NCBI GenBank assembly: GCA_029204225.1
Contig: CM055106.1
Location: 1,231,612-1,295,611 of the forward strand
Source of the DNA: Diphasiastrum complanatum
Lineage: Eukaryota > Streptophyta > Lycopodiopsida > Lycopodiales > Lycopodiaceae
Length of the DNA stretch: 64,000 nt
Reading direction: 5' to 3'
Under the pieces are notes generated by a model. The model was given only the letters and a program-made list of their open reading frames with translations. It was not told where the DNA came from and did not search any database. The number at the start of each line of letters is the position of its first letter. Positions within the stretch are counted from its first letter, which is position 1. This document shows positions 53,063-63,387 of this stretch, in pieces. Made by a program: the position numbers and the translations under genes.

Positions 53063-53672
53063 TCAAGATTGTGTGATTGAACTCAATTTTGAGCATAGGA
53101 CGTCATAAAAGAAAAGAATGGGACTTGGGATTGTCCCAAAATTATTAAAACAATGTTCAATTGATGAACTTAGCTCTCTCCTTACCTTTTGCATACTTGC
53201 ACTTGCCATGAAGAACCATTGAAACACCATCATTATCCTCAAGACTAGCCAAGTTAGCACAAAGATGAACATCTCCAAGAAGCATATTAGATCTTGACCT
53301 AGATCTAGCATAAGGAAGCTTGTTAGACTTTGTATAAGATCCACCAATCTTATTGATGCTAAAAGGGAACTTTGGAAAGTTGAGACCAATCTCCTTTTCC
53401 ATTCCATCCTTTTTGCTAGCCATAACAAAAGCATCAAGCTTGAAAAGTCTATCTATTGCCCCTAGCAATAGATAGATTTCTTCCTTTGTATTGAAACAAA
53501 CATCACCACCACATTTTACCATGTATCCTTTTTCTATGGGAGACATGTTAGAAGGTGGAGGAGATGAGGGGTTAGATTGTTGTGTGGCCCCTCCTTGGTC
53601 GAGGGTTTGAGGCGCTCCCCCTTCTTGTGAATCAGGCCCTTGTTGTTTGACTATCCATGGTTGCAGCCGCAA
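53063..53672 (-). pseudogene. Possible copia protease/pre-integrase relic with Pro/Gln-rich leader
   Basis: The 171-codon frame (53157-53672) starts with a Gly/Gln/Pro/Ser-rich stretch. It then has GYMVKCGGDVCFNTKEEIYL and RLFKLDAFVMASKKDG, which resemble the segment between protease and integrase in copia elements (compare GKLYKLDAFVDTN at 44.6 kb). The remainder is unassigned, and a second overlapping frame is probably a shadow. Weak call. Confidence 0.35.
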
Positions 53673-53679
53673 AACCGTC

Positions 53680-55270
53680 TAAGTAGTGTGTGGATCCTGC
53701 TCTATCGTCTCCTTGATCATCCCGTGGTTGTGGATAGATATGAAATTGTTGGTGCTAGGCATGATCTGGAGGTGGTATTTCTTGTAATTTCTTGAGTTGT
53801 TCTTCCAGGCTCTGGATTTGATTGTTGAGGGTAGCCATTTGTGACGTGGTATGTTGTTGTAATTGCTACACCTCGGCCTGGACTATTTTTAGCTTTTGCC
53901 CCAGTTGTTGGTATGCTGAATGTGAAATTACCATGCCCTCCAAGATAAAAAGTGGAGGAAATTGTTGAAAACCAAGCTGATTGATTTGTCCCATCATAGC
54001 AGTACGCAATTCTTGATTGGAACCAATTTCGGCATCCAAGCGTTGTTGGAACTAGCTAAGCTGGGTGTCCTTCTGGTTGTTTTCTACTTGAAGCTGATCC
54101 ATGTGCTCTTGTAGTTTGTCCATTTGGTCGAAAGTGGGTTCTTCATCCCGACGTGCGCGTGCTGCTTGATCGTTGGCTTCATTCACAGCTTGTGCCACTT
54201 CCTATAGTTGTCTGGTCAGCACCAAATTTTCTTGCAGCGTCATGCCCTAGAATGATTGATAGTCAGCAATGGACTGAGCAAGGTAAGTTCATGCGTCGTG
54301 ATTAGCCCATATTGCCTTTTGCACTGAAGGGGGGAGCTACTCCCAAGGACCCAGGAAAGGAAGGGGTTCATTCCCATGTGGGTAATGTGGTGGAATATTA
54401 GTGAAGGGAGGTATGTTAGTGAATGGAGGGACGTAGGGCTCTTATCGTGCAGGAAGTTGTGAAGAGCTAGGTTGATCATGGATAGGAATTTGAGTGGCAA
54501 TAGTAGGTGTTGAAGAAATTGTGGCAATAGGTGTTTGTAGGAGTTGAGTAGCGAAAGAATTAGAATCAAAGTTAAAATTGAATGTGGAGGAGGGGTTAGT
54601 AGTGATGAAGGGGGATGGTGATTTGGGGGTGGGAGATGGTAAGGAAACATAAACGGTGAGTGGAGGAAAGGAGGCAGTGATGGTGATGGATGGTGGTGTG
54701 GATGGGAGGGCCATAGTGGTGGTGACCATCGTGGCGTCAAGTTATGTGCCCTGATCCAAGAAATTTGATGTTGAAACTGGTTGTTGTGTAGCTTGACCCG
54801 CTGTGGTTGGAAGTAGAGTTGGAGAGGTGGAGCTGGTGAGAATTGCCACTAGTTGAGCTAAGTACTGGGCCACTAATTTGTGGTCAAAAGTGCCTGAGTC
54901 ATCTCCCGCAAATCTATCACCTCCTAAATCCTCAACATCTGCTTCTTGGACATTTGTTTGCTGTGGAGCTATTGGTTGTAGATCTTTTTCACTGGCTATG
55001 TTTGCTTCTTGAGGCTTGACTGCTTGACTATTGTACTGGGTGATTCTCGTAGGTGATTCACCTTCAGGCAAAATGTGCTTGAAGGTTTGTGTGCACTGAG
55101 TGGCTTGGTGCGGCACATCTGGATATTTGGCCTGGATGCCCCTTATGTGATCTACGTAGTGGGCTCCCAGCTGGTGAGTGAGGACCATTGCCAAGATGTG
55201 TTCGACTTTGGTCACTGCCTTCTTGGCCTTCAACGTTGCTTGGAGTTTCTTTGTCAGCTTGTCTGCCCAA
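53680..55270 (-). pseudogene. Gag-like frame: Gln-rich N-part, Pro-rich middle, coiled-coil C-part
   Basis: On minus the reading can be followed with a few stops and frame changes for about 1.6 kb. First comes a block of 163 codons (KAKKAVTKVEHILAMVLTHQ, HYVDHIRGIQAKYPDVPHQA, then Gln/Thr-rich). A Pro/Ser/Thr-rich block follows (ALPSTPPSITITASFPPLTV). Last is a heptad-like block near 53790-54240: MTLQENLVLTRQL, stop, QAVNEANDQAARARRDEEPT, MDKLQEHMDQLQVENNQKDT and MATLNNQIQSLEEQLKKLQE. No zinc knuckle or pol motif is attached. Coiled-coil gag-region ORFs occur in some plant gypsy elements, so that is the best guess. Confidence 0.4.
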
Positions 55271-55284
55271 TTGTAGTGTCTATA

Positions 55285-56605
55285 TCACAAAGTGATTTAT
55301 GGCATAGACGCATGGGGTATTTGAACTTCAAAAGCTTGAGGCTACTTTGTAAGCTCAAGATGGTAATAGGTCTATCTAGTTTGGATGACAAGGAAGAGTC
55401 CATTTGCAAGGAGTGCATGCTAGGCAAGTTACACAGGAAGAAGTTTAACAAAGAAGGAGCAACAAGGGCAAAACGAGTGCTTGAGTTGATACACTCTGAC
55501 TTATGTGGGCCAATGAAGGTAATGTCTATTGGTAAAGCATTTTATTTGCTAGCCTTCATTGATGATTACTCACGGAAGACCTGGATCTACACCATTAAGC
55601 AGAAGTCTGACACATTTGGATGCTTCAAAAGCTTCAAAGCATTGGTTGAAAATCAATCAGGTGCTAAGATCAAGATACACAGGCCAGATCATGGTGGTGA
55701 GTATCATTCCACATATTTTATTGACTTTTGCAAGGAGCATGGCATTAAACAGGAGTTTGCGCAAGTTGATACACCTCAACAAAATGGGGTAGCTGAAAGA
55801 AAGAATTGTACCATTGTTGAAGCAGCTAGGGCAATGATGACACATATGGGAGTTACTGATTCTTTATGGGGAGAAGCTGTCAAAATTGCTGTGTATTTAC
55901 AAAATAGAAGCCCTACAGTTGTTGTACATAATCGCACACCCGAGGAGGCATTCACTGGTAAGAAGCCTAAGATGGATGGGTTGCGAGTATTTGGATGCCG
56001 AGTGTATGTTCACATACCTAAGAGCGAGAGAGCCAAAATGAAAATAAAGGCCTTGAAGTGCATTTTTACAGGATATGATGAACAAACCAAGGGATAGATG
56101 TTATGATCCAGAGGGGCTACATGTGCACATAAGCCGTGATGTCTTATTTGATGAAATCCATAGATTTGGGGATGAAGAAAAGAATAATGATGAACTATGC
56201 AAGCTTCTCAAAGAGGATGAAGTAGTTCTACCACCACAGGAAGATCATCATGATGATGACGAGGGACGTGGTACTTCTTCCACCATAGAGACGAGATGGA
56301 GAGTAAGAAACAAATCTATTGGATTGAAAAAGATTGAGGTAGCAGGTGATAAAAGGAAGGAGCAAGATGCACCATGGGATTCCTGTTCACCTCGTAGCGG
56401 ATCACCTCAACGTAAGTTACCCAAATGGTATACTAAACTCATGAGTGACAATGAAGGGGAAATTGTCGAGCCTAGCAAGGAGGGAGAGTTGTGGCATTCC
56501 ACACGAGAGAGGAAGGAACCTGACAAGTTTAAGGTAAATCTTGCACTTATGAGTGACAATATTTCATGTACTGAACCCTCTTGCTTTGAGGAGGCCAAAA
56601 ATTAG
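55285..56605 (+). pseudogene. Copia integrase and linker
   Basis: SDLWHRRMGYLNFKSLRLLC and CKECMLGKLHRKKF (the zinc-binding pattern is partly kept), then ELIHSDLCGPMKVMSIGKAF, FIDDYSRKTWIYTIKQKSDT, IHRPDHGGEYHSTYF (SD changed to PD before the Asp-equivalent position) and QQNGVAERKNCTIVEAARAM. The C-terminal part is FTGKKPKMDGLRVFGCRVYV. A frameshift near 56090 leads into an acidic linker (KLLKEDEVVLPPQEDHHDDD). One stop at 56603-56605. Confidence 0.88.
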
Positions 56606-58099
56606 GAGATATGGCAAAAAGCCATGCAGGAGGAGATTGATTCCATCAAACACCATGACACATGGGAGATAGTGGATCTTCCAAAGGGCAAAAGACCCAT
56701 TGGCAACAAATGGGTATACAGGACAAAGTACAATGCCGATGGAACTATTGCAAAACACAAAGCAAGGCTTGTAGTGAAGGGCTATGTGCAAAGTAAGGGC
56801 ATTGACTACGAAGAGACCTTTGCTCTTGTGGCCAAGTGGAATACACTTTGCATGATGATTGCTTTGACGGCAGTATTTGGATGGAATCTACATCAGATGG
56901 ACATAAAGTCTGCATTGCTGAATGGTAAACTTGAAGAAGAAGTGTACATGGAGCAACCTAGTGGCTTTGTGACACATGGCATGGAAGACAAAGTGTGCAA
57001 GCTGAAAAAAGCCTTGTACGGATTGAAACAAGCACCACGTGCTTGGTATAGCCACTTTGATGAGCATCTCCTGTCTAGAGGTTTGATACACACTTCTTCA
57101 GATTTCGATCTTTACTACTTTGCTCGTGACTCTAGTATCACACTAATTGTGTTGTACATAGACAACCTCATAATCACAAGAAATGATGATGAGCTGATTG
57201 GTGCAATCAAGAAAGACTTATCCTCTAGTTTTGATATGACTGATCTTGGCTTGATGGACTACTGTTTGGGAGTTGAAGTATGGCAAGGTTGCAATAGCAT
57301 CGCACTAACACAAACAAAGTACATGAATGAAATTTTGAAACATTTCAAAATGTGCGATAGCAAGCCAGTATCCACACCTGTGGAGGTTGGTAAGAAACTA
57401 TCTAATCAGGATGAGAGTGTACTAGTTGATGTCACTTTATTTTGTCAATTAGTTGGTCCGCTGATTTATCTCACAACTACTTGTCCTGACATAAGTTATG
57501 TTGTAAGCAATGTAAGTCAATTCACGGCTACTCCTAGAGATATTCATTGGAAAGCAGCGAGGAGAATTCTTCGTTATGTGAAGGGCACGATAACCCATGG
57601 ATTGTTATATGAGAGACAACATACTTTACCAGTTTTACAGGATTTTGTTGATTCAGATTGGGCAAGCTGTATTGATGAGAGGAGATCTACCACAGGTTAT
57701 ATAATTCATGTTGGTAATGGTGTATTTTCTTGGTCAAGTAAGAAACAAGACACAGTTGCTCTTTCTACTACAGAATACAAAGCACTATGTTCAGCTACGC
57801 AAGAAGCAGTTTGGCTAAGAAGAATGTTAGAAGACATTGGAATTTTGTAGAATAAGCCTACTATGATCAGATGTGAAAGTCAGAGTGCCATACAGCTAGC
57901 TAAAAATCTTGTATGTCATGCACACACGAAGCATATTGAAATTAAGTATCATTTCATTAGAGAGAAGTTGTTATCTAATGAAATAGACATAGTGCATTGT
58001 AAGACAGAGAATCAGTTGGCAGATATATTCACTAAACCTTTAAGTACTGATAAGTTTGAGTTTTTTGGAGAAAAGCTCTTTGTAAGAAAGATAAACTAG
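56606..58099 (+). pseudogene. Copia reverse transcriptase and RNase H
   Basis: RT: AMQEEIDSIKHHDTWEIVDL, PIGNKWVYRTKYNADGTIAK, LLNGKLEEEVYMEQPSGFVT and ALYGLKQAPRAW. The active site is LYIDNLIIT near 57155-57180: the usual YVDD reads YIDN, so the second catalytic Asp is lost. RNase H: DSDWASCIDERRSTTGYIIH, SWSSKKQDTVALSTTEYKAL (one codon of TEAEYKAL missing), a TAG at 57848-57850, then ESQSAIQLAKNLVCHAHTKH and LADIFTKPLSTDKF. Same frame throughout except for the stops, so decay is limited. Confidence 0.9.
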
Positions 58100-58104
58100 G
58101 GCTT

Positions 58105-58113
58105 AAGGGAGAG
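58105..58113 (+). promoter_or_regulatory. Polypurine tract
   Basis: AAGGGAGAG immediately before the 3' LTR that starts TGTAAGAATAAG. Confidence 0.75.
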
Positions 58114-58440
58114 TGTAAGAATAAGTAAGCCCGGTTTCTCTCACAGTTCATGACTTTCCGTGTTCAGCAGTGATTTCGAGTTTTTTACTGTCTTTGTGAT
58201 AGTATGCATGTGTGCCAATTTGATGGTACACGTAGTGTAAGCTGGGACACGCGTCCCGTAACAAGGATCGAACTGCCATGCAGCGGTACCCCACAAAAAT
58301 TAGACTGTGTATATATATCTTTCAGTTTTTTTTGTAAATACAGTTTAGAAGTGTTCTCTTGGGTTTGTGTGTGATCTCTCTTTACTGTTAATCTGATTGA
58401 TGTTAGATTGCTAACTATACTGTCAGTAAGATCCTTGACA
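58114..58440 (+). repeat. 3' LTR of the truncated copia
   Basis: 327 bp from TGTAAGAATAAGTAAGCC to CAGTAAGATCCTTGACA, with TG...CA ends. TATA-like TGTGTATATATATC near 58305. No second copy in the window. Confidence 0.75.
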
Positions 58441-59181
58441 CAAACATTAATGCATTGAGTCATCAGACATATAATTAGTCATGAAGAACTTAAAAAATGC
58501 ATACATTCTGAGATGAACCTGAACACAATAAAAGATAGTATTGATTTAGTATGGAAACAAAACAGAAGTAAATCAGTACAATAGATTACGGATCGAAACC
58601 GTGTACTCTATACTATCTCTGAGCGACTAATATGAAAATCTGATTTAATACGCAATGCTGGTGAGCAGTAGCGCAATAGCAATCTCTAAAACAACTCTAA
58701 GAAGTGAGCTAGAATGCTCAAGAGTGTTCAAGATCGCAGGCTTGAGAGAGAGAGAGAGCTAACTATTCGATACTTGCTGATCTATTGACCAAAACTTGAA
58801 GCTTTTTTTGCAGCTGAAATGTATAAATATGAAGAGCTATTTATACTAAGCAAATGTGGCAATGTCCAATAGTAGGATAGCTAATTAGGTCATGAATCAT
58901 AATGGATAGTGAGCTGGCATCCATCCAAAGTGAGCTGGCATCTGTCTAGTTGAATCTTCCCAAAAATTTTGTAGTTTCAATTTAGGCGAACAATAATGTG
59001 TTCACCCGACAAGATATTTGTCAGACCATGCCCGAACATTTATAAGTCGAATCCATTTGTGAGCGAATCTTGAGTATTTTTGTAGACTGTGTAGAAACAT
59101 GAAGAAAACTGTAGGCCTAGATAATGAGTTGGACAAAGATTAAAATGTCAATTAGTCGATTAGTAGGAGAATAATCCAACA
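58441..59181 (-). repeat. 3' LTR (part) of the minus-strand copia
   Basis: Starts CAAACATTAATGCATTGAG, matching 63637 onward in the 5' LTR, and ends ATTATTCTCC-side CCAACA at the polypurine tract. About 249 bp present in the other LTR (63388-63636) are missing because the plus-strand copia was inserted here. TATA box TATAAATA on minus at 58838-58845. Confidence 0.88.
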
Positions 59182-59192
59182 CTCCTCCTTAA
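59182..59192 (-). promoter_or_regulatory. Polypurine tract of the minus-strand copia
   Basis: TTAAGGAGGAG on minus, ending at the TGTTGG start of the LTR. Confidence 0.8.
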
Positions 59193-59194
59193 TT

Positions 59195-59980
59195 TGAATC
59201 CATGAATGCCTTGACCTTTAAACTTAGTTCTACACAAAACTTTTTGTGTGCATCCAAGCTTAATGCTTTAGTGAAAATATCTGCTGTCATATCTTGCATT
59301 CAACAGTACTGCAATCTGACCTCTTTGTCGAGAACATTGGTTCGAACATAGTGATACTTGAGTTCAATGTGCTTACTCCTAGAATGAAATCTAGGGTTGT
59401 ATGATAAGGCAATAGCACTTTGATTATCACAAAATAATAATGTCGGAGCATATTGATTCATATTGATATCTGAAAGTTTCTCAACCAAACTGCTTCCTTA
59501 GTGGATTGTGAGGCTGCGATATACTCTGATTCTGTAGAAGATAAAGCTATCGAAGATTGCTTGTGACTGTTCCAAGAAACAGGACCATTGTTGAGGAAGA
59601 ATGTAAAACAAGAAGTAGATTTATGAGTGTCTACATCTCCTGCCCAACTTGCATATGTGTAACCACTGAGTAAATTAAGTTGGTCGTTGTTGACTGCTCC
59701 ATAACAAATGCAAAAGTCCATAGTAGCTCGAAGATATCTCATGACTCTGGTAAGAGCCTTCCAATGTGTTATACCAGGGTTAGTCATAAACTTACTTAGG
59801 AAACTGATTGCAAAAGTTATGTCTGGCTTGGTACAGATCATTGCATAAATAAAAGATCCTATTATCGAATGATAAGGATACTCTCACATCTATTCCTTCT
59901 CTTTGATTGTTAGGAGACACTAGTCCTTCGACAATTTGAGACCTGGTTCCATTGGTGAGAGAGCTAACTTGCAATTACAG
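59195..59980 (-). pseudogene. Copia RNase H
   Basis: Minus frames with SIIGSFIYAMICTKPDITFA, HWKALTRVMRYLRATMDFCI, SGYTYASWAGDVDTHKSTSC, SWNSHKQSSIALSSTESEYI and AASQSTKEAVWLR. Then, shifted, LFCDNQSAIALSYNPRFHSR, SKHIELKYHYVRTNVLDK and DIFTKALSLDAHKKF. SGYTYASW replaces the usual GYSDADW-type block. Confidence 0.85.
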
Positions 59981-60127
59981 ATTATATCTGACTAACATAT
60001 TGTAGATGTACCTCTGCTGAGTAATGTAAATTAACTTTCGATTTCTCTCTCCGTGGATTTGAATACCTAGCCAAAAATGAGCTTCGTCCAGATCGGTCAT
60101 GACGAATTCGGAAGATAGCATTAACTT

Positions 60128-60640
60128 TTCTTCTTTTATCAGAACAATGTGTCGTCCACATATAAAGTGATTATGATAAAAGATTGATGCACTGTCTTGA
60201 AGTAAGCCTTAAAACCTGAAGAGCTTGGTGTGTAGCCGTGATCAATAAAGAAAGTATTGATCCTTTGAAACCATGCTCAAGCAGATTGCTTCAAGCCATA
60301 AAGTGCCTTATGGAGTTTACACACATGATTATGTTTACCTTCGATAATATAACCTTTGGGTTGCACCATGTAAATGTCTTCTTCGATAACTCCATTGAGA
60401 TATGTTGTTTGTACATTTATTTGATATATTTCCAAATCTGCTGCAGCAACAAGCGATAACAAAAGTTGAATAGAAGAATGTCTGACTACTAGACTGAAGG
60501 TCTCAGTGTAATTGACGTTGTATACCTGAGAAAATCCTTTGGCGACAAGTCAGGCTTTTCTTCTGTCGATGCTTCCGTCTACTTTGTACTTGACTTTGAA
60601 AGTCCATTTACCATCAACCACGTTTCTGCTAGTAGGTAGT
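60128..60640 (-). pseudogene. Copia reverse transcriptase, fragmented
   Basis: Minus frames: LVAAADLEIYQINVQTTYLN, GVIEEDIYMVQPKGYIIEGK and CKLHKALYGLKQSA, stop, then FFIDHGYTPSSSGF and ITLYVDDTLF. YVDD is intact, but the frame is broken by several stops and shifts. DVQTAFLNG is changed to NVQTTYLNG, which removes another conserved Asp. Confidence 0.8.
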
Positions 60641-60844
60641 TCGACAATTGTCCATGTTTGGTTCTTGATAAGATGAATGCTCTTTATCCATAACTTTCCA
60701 AAGATCGGAATCAGGCTGATTGAGTGTCTCTTTGACAGTCATCATTTTCTGAATTAGATAGGTTGCAGACTCATCGATATACCTTATAGGTGTTCTGCTA
60801 GTCCTTGATGATCTTCTAGAAAATAGAGGAAGTTGATTATTTTC

Positions 60845-61962
60845 ATCATACTATAGTTGCTGAACTGCGACATCATCTTCTTCGGATTTGTCATTAATAT
60901 GTTGCTCATCGAAAGTAGATGAGCTTGGACCCTCAATGGGAATAGTCGACTGAGGAACCTCGAAGTTCAATATGTCGGACAAGTCAGACAAGTTGGCTAC
61001 ATGGGCTTTGCCTTTTCCTTTGAGACTGATAAATTGATCTTCAATGAAGATGACATCCCGGCTAGTGAATATCATCAACTCGATGGGACCGAACAACTTG
61101 TAGGCTTGATTTAAAATAGTGATGAAAATACAGTTGATACTCTAGAAGTCGAGCTTCTTCTTGAGATCATGAGAATCTATGCATAAGCAGTACATCCAAA
61201 AACTTTTAAATTCGATAAAGAAGGTTTGGTACCTGTCTAAACTTCGAATGGTGTCTTGTCTAAGAGACCTTTAGTAGGACATCTGTTCTAAATATAGGTT
61301 ATTGTTGAAACAGCTTTAGCCAAGAAGGACTTCGGAAGCGTTGCATTTGATAACATGCACTTTGCTGATTCGACTAAGGTTCTGTTCTTTCTCTCAGCAA
61401 GACCATTTGACTAAGACGAATAAGAGGTAATGTATTGTTGCTCAATGCCATTGTTGAGGCAGTACTCCTTGAATTCGGTGGAGATGTATCATCTCCGGTT
61501 CTCGGACCTCAATGCTTTGATTCTTTAACCAGGCTGATTTTTAGCATGCTCTTTGAATTCTCCGAACTTGATAAAAGCTTCTGATTTCTGCTTGATGAAG
61601 TAAACAATTGTTCTTTGAGAGAATTCGTCAATATAAGTAATGAAATACTTTGCATCTAGCAATGAAGGAGTTTGCATAGGTCCACGTATATCTGAATGAA
61701 CAACATCTAACAGACCTTTTGCTGCATGCCTATGACTCGATCTAAATGGAATCCTAGTCTGCTTTCCAAGAATGCAGCTATGGTAGATAGGGAGATCGAT
61801 TTTTTCACAAGGATAGTCGAGATCAAGTGCAAGGGATTGTCTGGACATGTTTGATATAGATGCATAATTCAAGTGTCCTAAGTGATGATGCCATAGTAAT
61901 GCTTTATTGACAAGAACAAAGGTTTTCAAGGCTTGACTAGAATCAGAATAACAATTTGCCAA
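60845..61962 (-). pseudogene. Copia integrase and linker
   Basis: GAG-pre-integrase LLWHHHLGHLNYASISNMSR and CILGKQTRIPF, then the core VVHSDIRGPMQTPSLLDAKY, FITYIDEFSQRTIVYFIKQK. After a frameshift near 61525 the distal core survives only in pieces. The linker frame at 60851-61096 (SRDVIFIEDQFISLKGKGK) is the region before RT. Confidence 0.8.
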
Positions 61963-62101
61963 TCTATATAAGTATCCATGCTCCTTGCCAAGTCCAAGGA
62001 CCTTATTACTCCTATCGATTATTCAACATTGATCATACTCAAATTCCACCTTATGACTTAAATCTGTAATTCTACTTACTGGTAACAGATTGTTAGAGAG
62101 T

Positions 62102-62335
62102 TTAGGGGATATACAAGACTTTTGACAATAGTTTGAATTGATCATGCTGGAACCGTATTCTTACAATACCTTCACCTTCGATGGTGTGAGTACTATCGTC
62201 ACCAAGATGAACATATTTTTTTGTAGTGTAAGGCGTATAGGAATGAAAAATTTCACGATGATTGGTCATATGTTGCGAAGCTCCAAAATCCAGAAACCAC
62301 GCATTATCCAAATTTGCGTATTTGTCTTTGACCAT
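62102..62335 (-). pseudogene. Copia protease
   Basis: WFLDFGASQHMTNHREIFHS followed by VHLGDDSTHTIEGEGIVRIR and LSKVLYIP. The catalytic Asp-Ser-Gly reads Asp-Phe-Gly. Confidence 0.82.
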
Positions 62336-62399
62336 AAAAACACCTTCATCTATTTTGACTTCAGGAGATGTTGTAACTATATTTGCTTGTTGATCCGAT

Positions 62400-63215
62400 T
62401 GCTTGGCTGCATTCTTTGCTTTGAGAATTCGGCAATCCTAGATCTCATGGTCATTGCACTTGCAATACCTGCAGAACATCTTCTTCTTCGAGGAAATTGA
62501 ATTCAATTATTGTTCTTTACTTTGAGTCTGATTCGATGTAGACTACTTAGAGCTTTTCTACCTTTGTCATTTCGAGCCCTTGTTGACATATAGAACATGA
62601 GACGAAGAGGTAGATGAAGTGTCTTGACTTCTTCGATTATCTTCTTGCAGCAACATAGTGATAACTCTGGTAAGAGTTAAATTTGAGTGTGTCGTAATGA
62701 TCATCACCCAGTTCTCATATGCAGAGGGCAGACTTGGAAGCAATGTCATCATTGTGTCTTGATCATCTATGACTAATCTGACAATGGCCATCTGTTGCAA
62801 GAGATTCTTAAATTGGTTAATATGATTATGAAGAGAATCATTGTTCGACATCTTGAGTGTGAAGAATTCCTTCAAAGATGTAACTTGGTAGTTACGTCTC
62901 TCACATCATATAGTGAGAACCTGATGTCCCAAACTTTTTTTGAAGTTTTGGCTTCAACTATGTGGCCAATTTGAGTATCTGATATATTGAGAATGGTAAG
63001 CGCGAAAGCTTTACCATCCTTCGACTTCCATTTTGAGTCATCTGTGTCATCTTCAGGCTTCATTCGATACCAATAACAACATCCCACAAATCGTTGGCAA
63101 TTAGCAAGGTTTTCATCTTAAATTTCCATAGATGATAATTGGATCCATTCAGCTTGTCTGCGATAAAATCGACTTTCTTTGAGAATCCATCTAGAACTTT
63201 AAACTGTCGATAGTT
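62400..63215 (-). pseudogene. Copia gag with zinc knuckle
   Basis: Gag start region FIADKLNGSNYHLWKFKMKT and LLIANDLWDVVIG near 63080-63180, then KDGKAFALTILNISDTQIGH, then KEFFTLKMSNNDSLHNHINQ, LPSLPSAYENWVMIITTHS and LLQEDNRRSQDTS. The knuckle near 62425-62470 reads CRYCKCNDHEI-stop-DC. Stops and frameshifts throughout. Confidence 0.82.
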
Positions 63216-63375
63216 CGATTGTTGTTAAGAAAAAGATACAGTGATGCACTGCAATTGCAAATTAATTCTCTGATACTAAAACAAATTGATTCGAACTGAA
63301 GAATAATTTGATCGCAAAAGATATCAAGTATAGGAGCTTGCACTCTGATATAGTAGTAGGCCTTGAAGAATCAAT

Positions 63376-63387
63376 GCCCTGATACCA
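63376..63387 (-). promoter_or_regulatory. Primer-binding site of the minus-strand copia
   Basis: GCCCTGATACCA on plus, i.e. TGGTATCAGGGC on minus; one mismatch to the tRNA-Met site, adjoining the LTR. Confidence 0.85.

Larger units (their letters stand above)
55285..58440 (+). mobile_element. 5'-truncated Ty1/copia element
   Basis: Begins abruptly inside the GAG-pre-integrase domain and runs through integrase, RT and RNase H to a polypurine tract and a complete 3' LTR ending at 58440. No 5' LTR, gag or protease. Its 3' end lies exactly at a position inside the LTR of the next, minus-strand copia, so it was probably inserted there and later lost its 5' half. Confidence 0.88.

Noticed and set aside
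54240-54740. 166-codon His/Pro-rich minus frame
   Set aside because: Largely the out-of-frame shadow of the Pro/Ser/Thr-rich gag-like reading in the same place.
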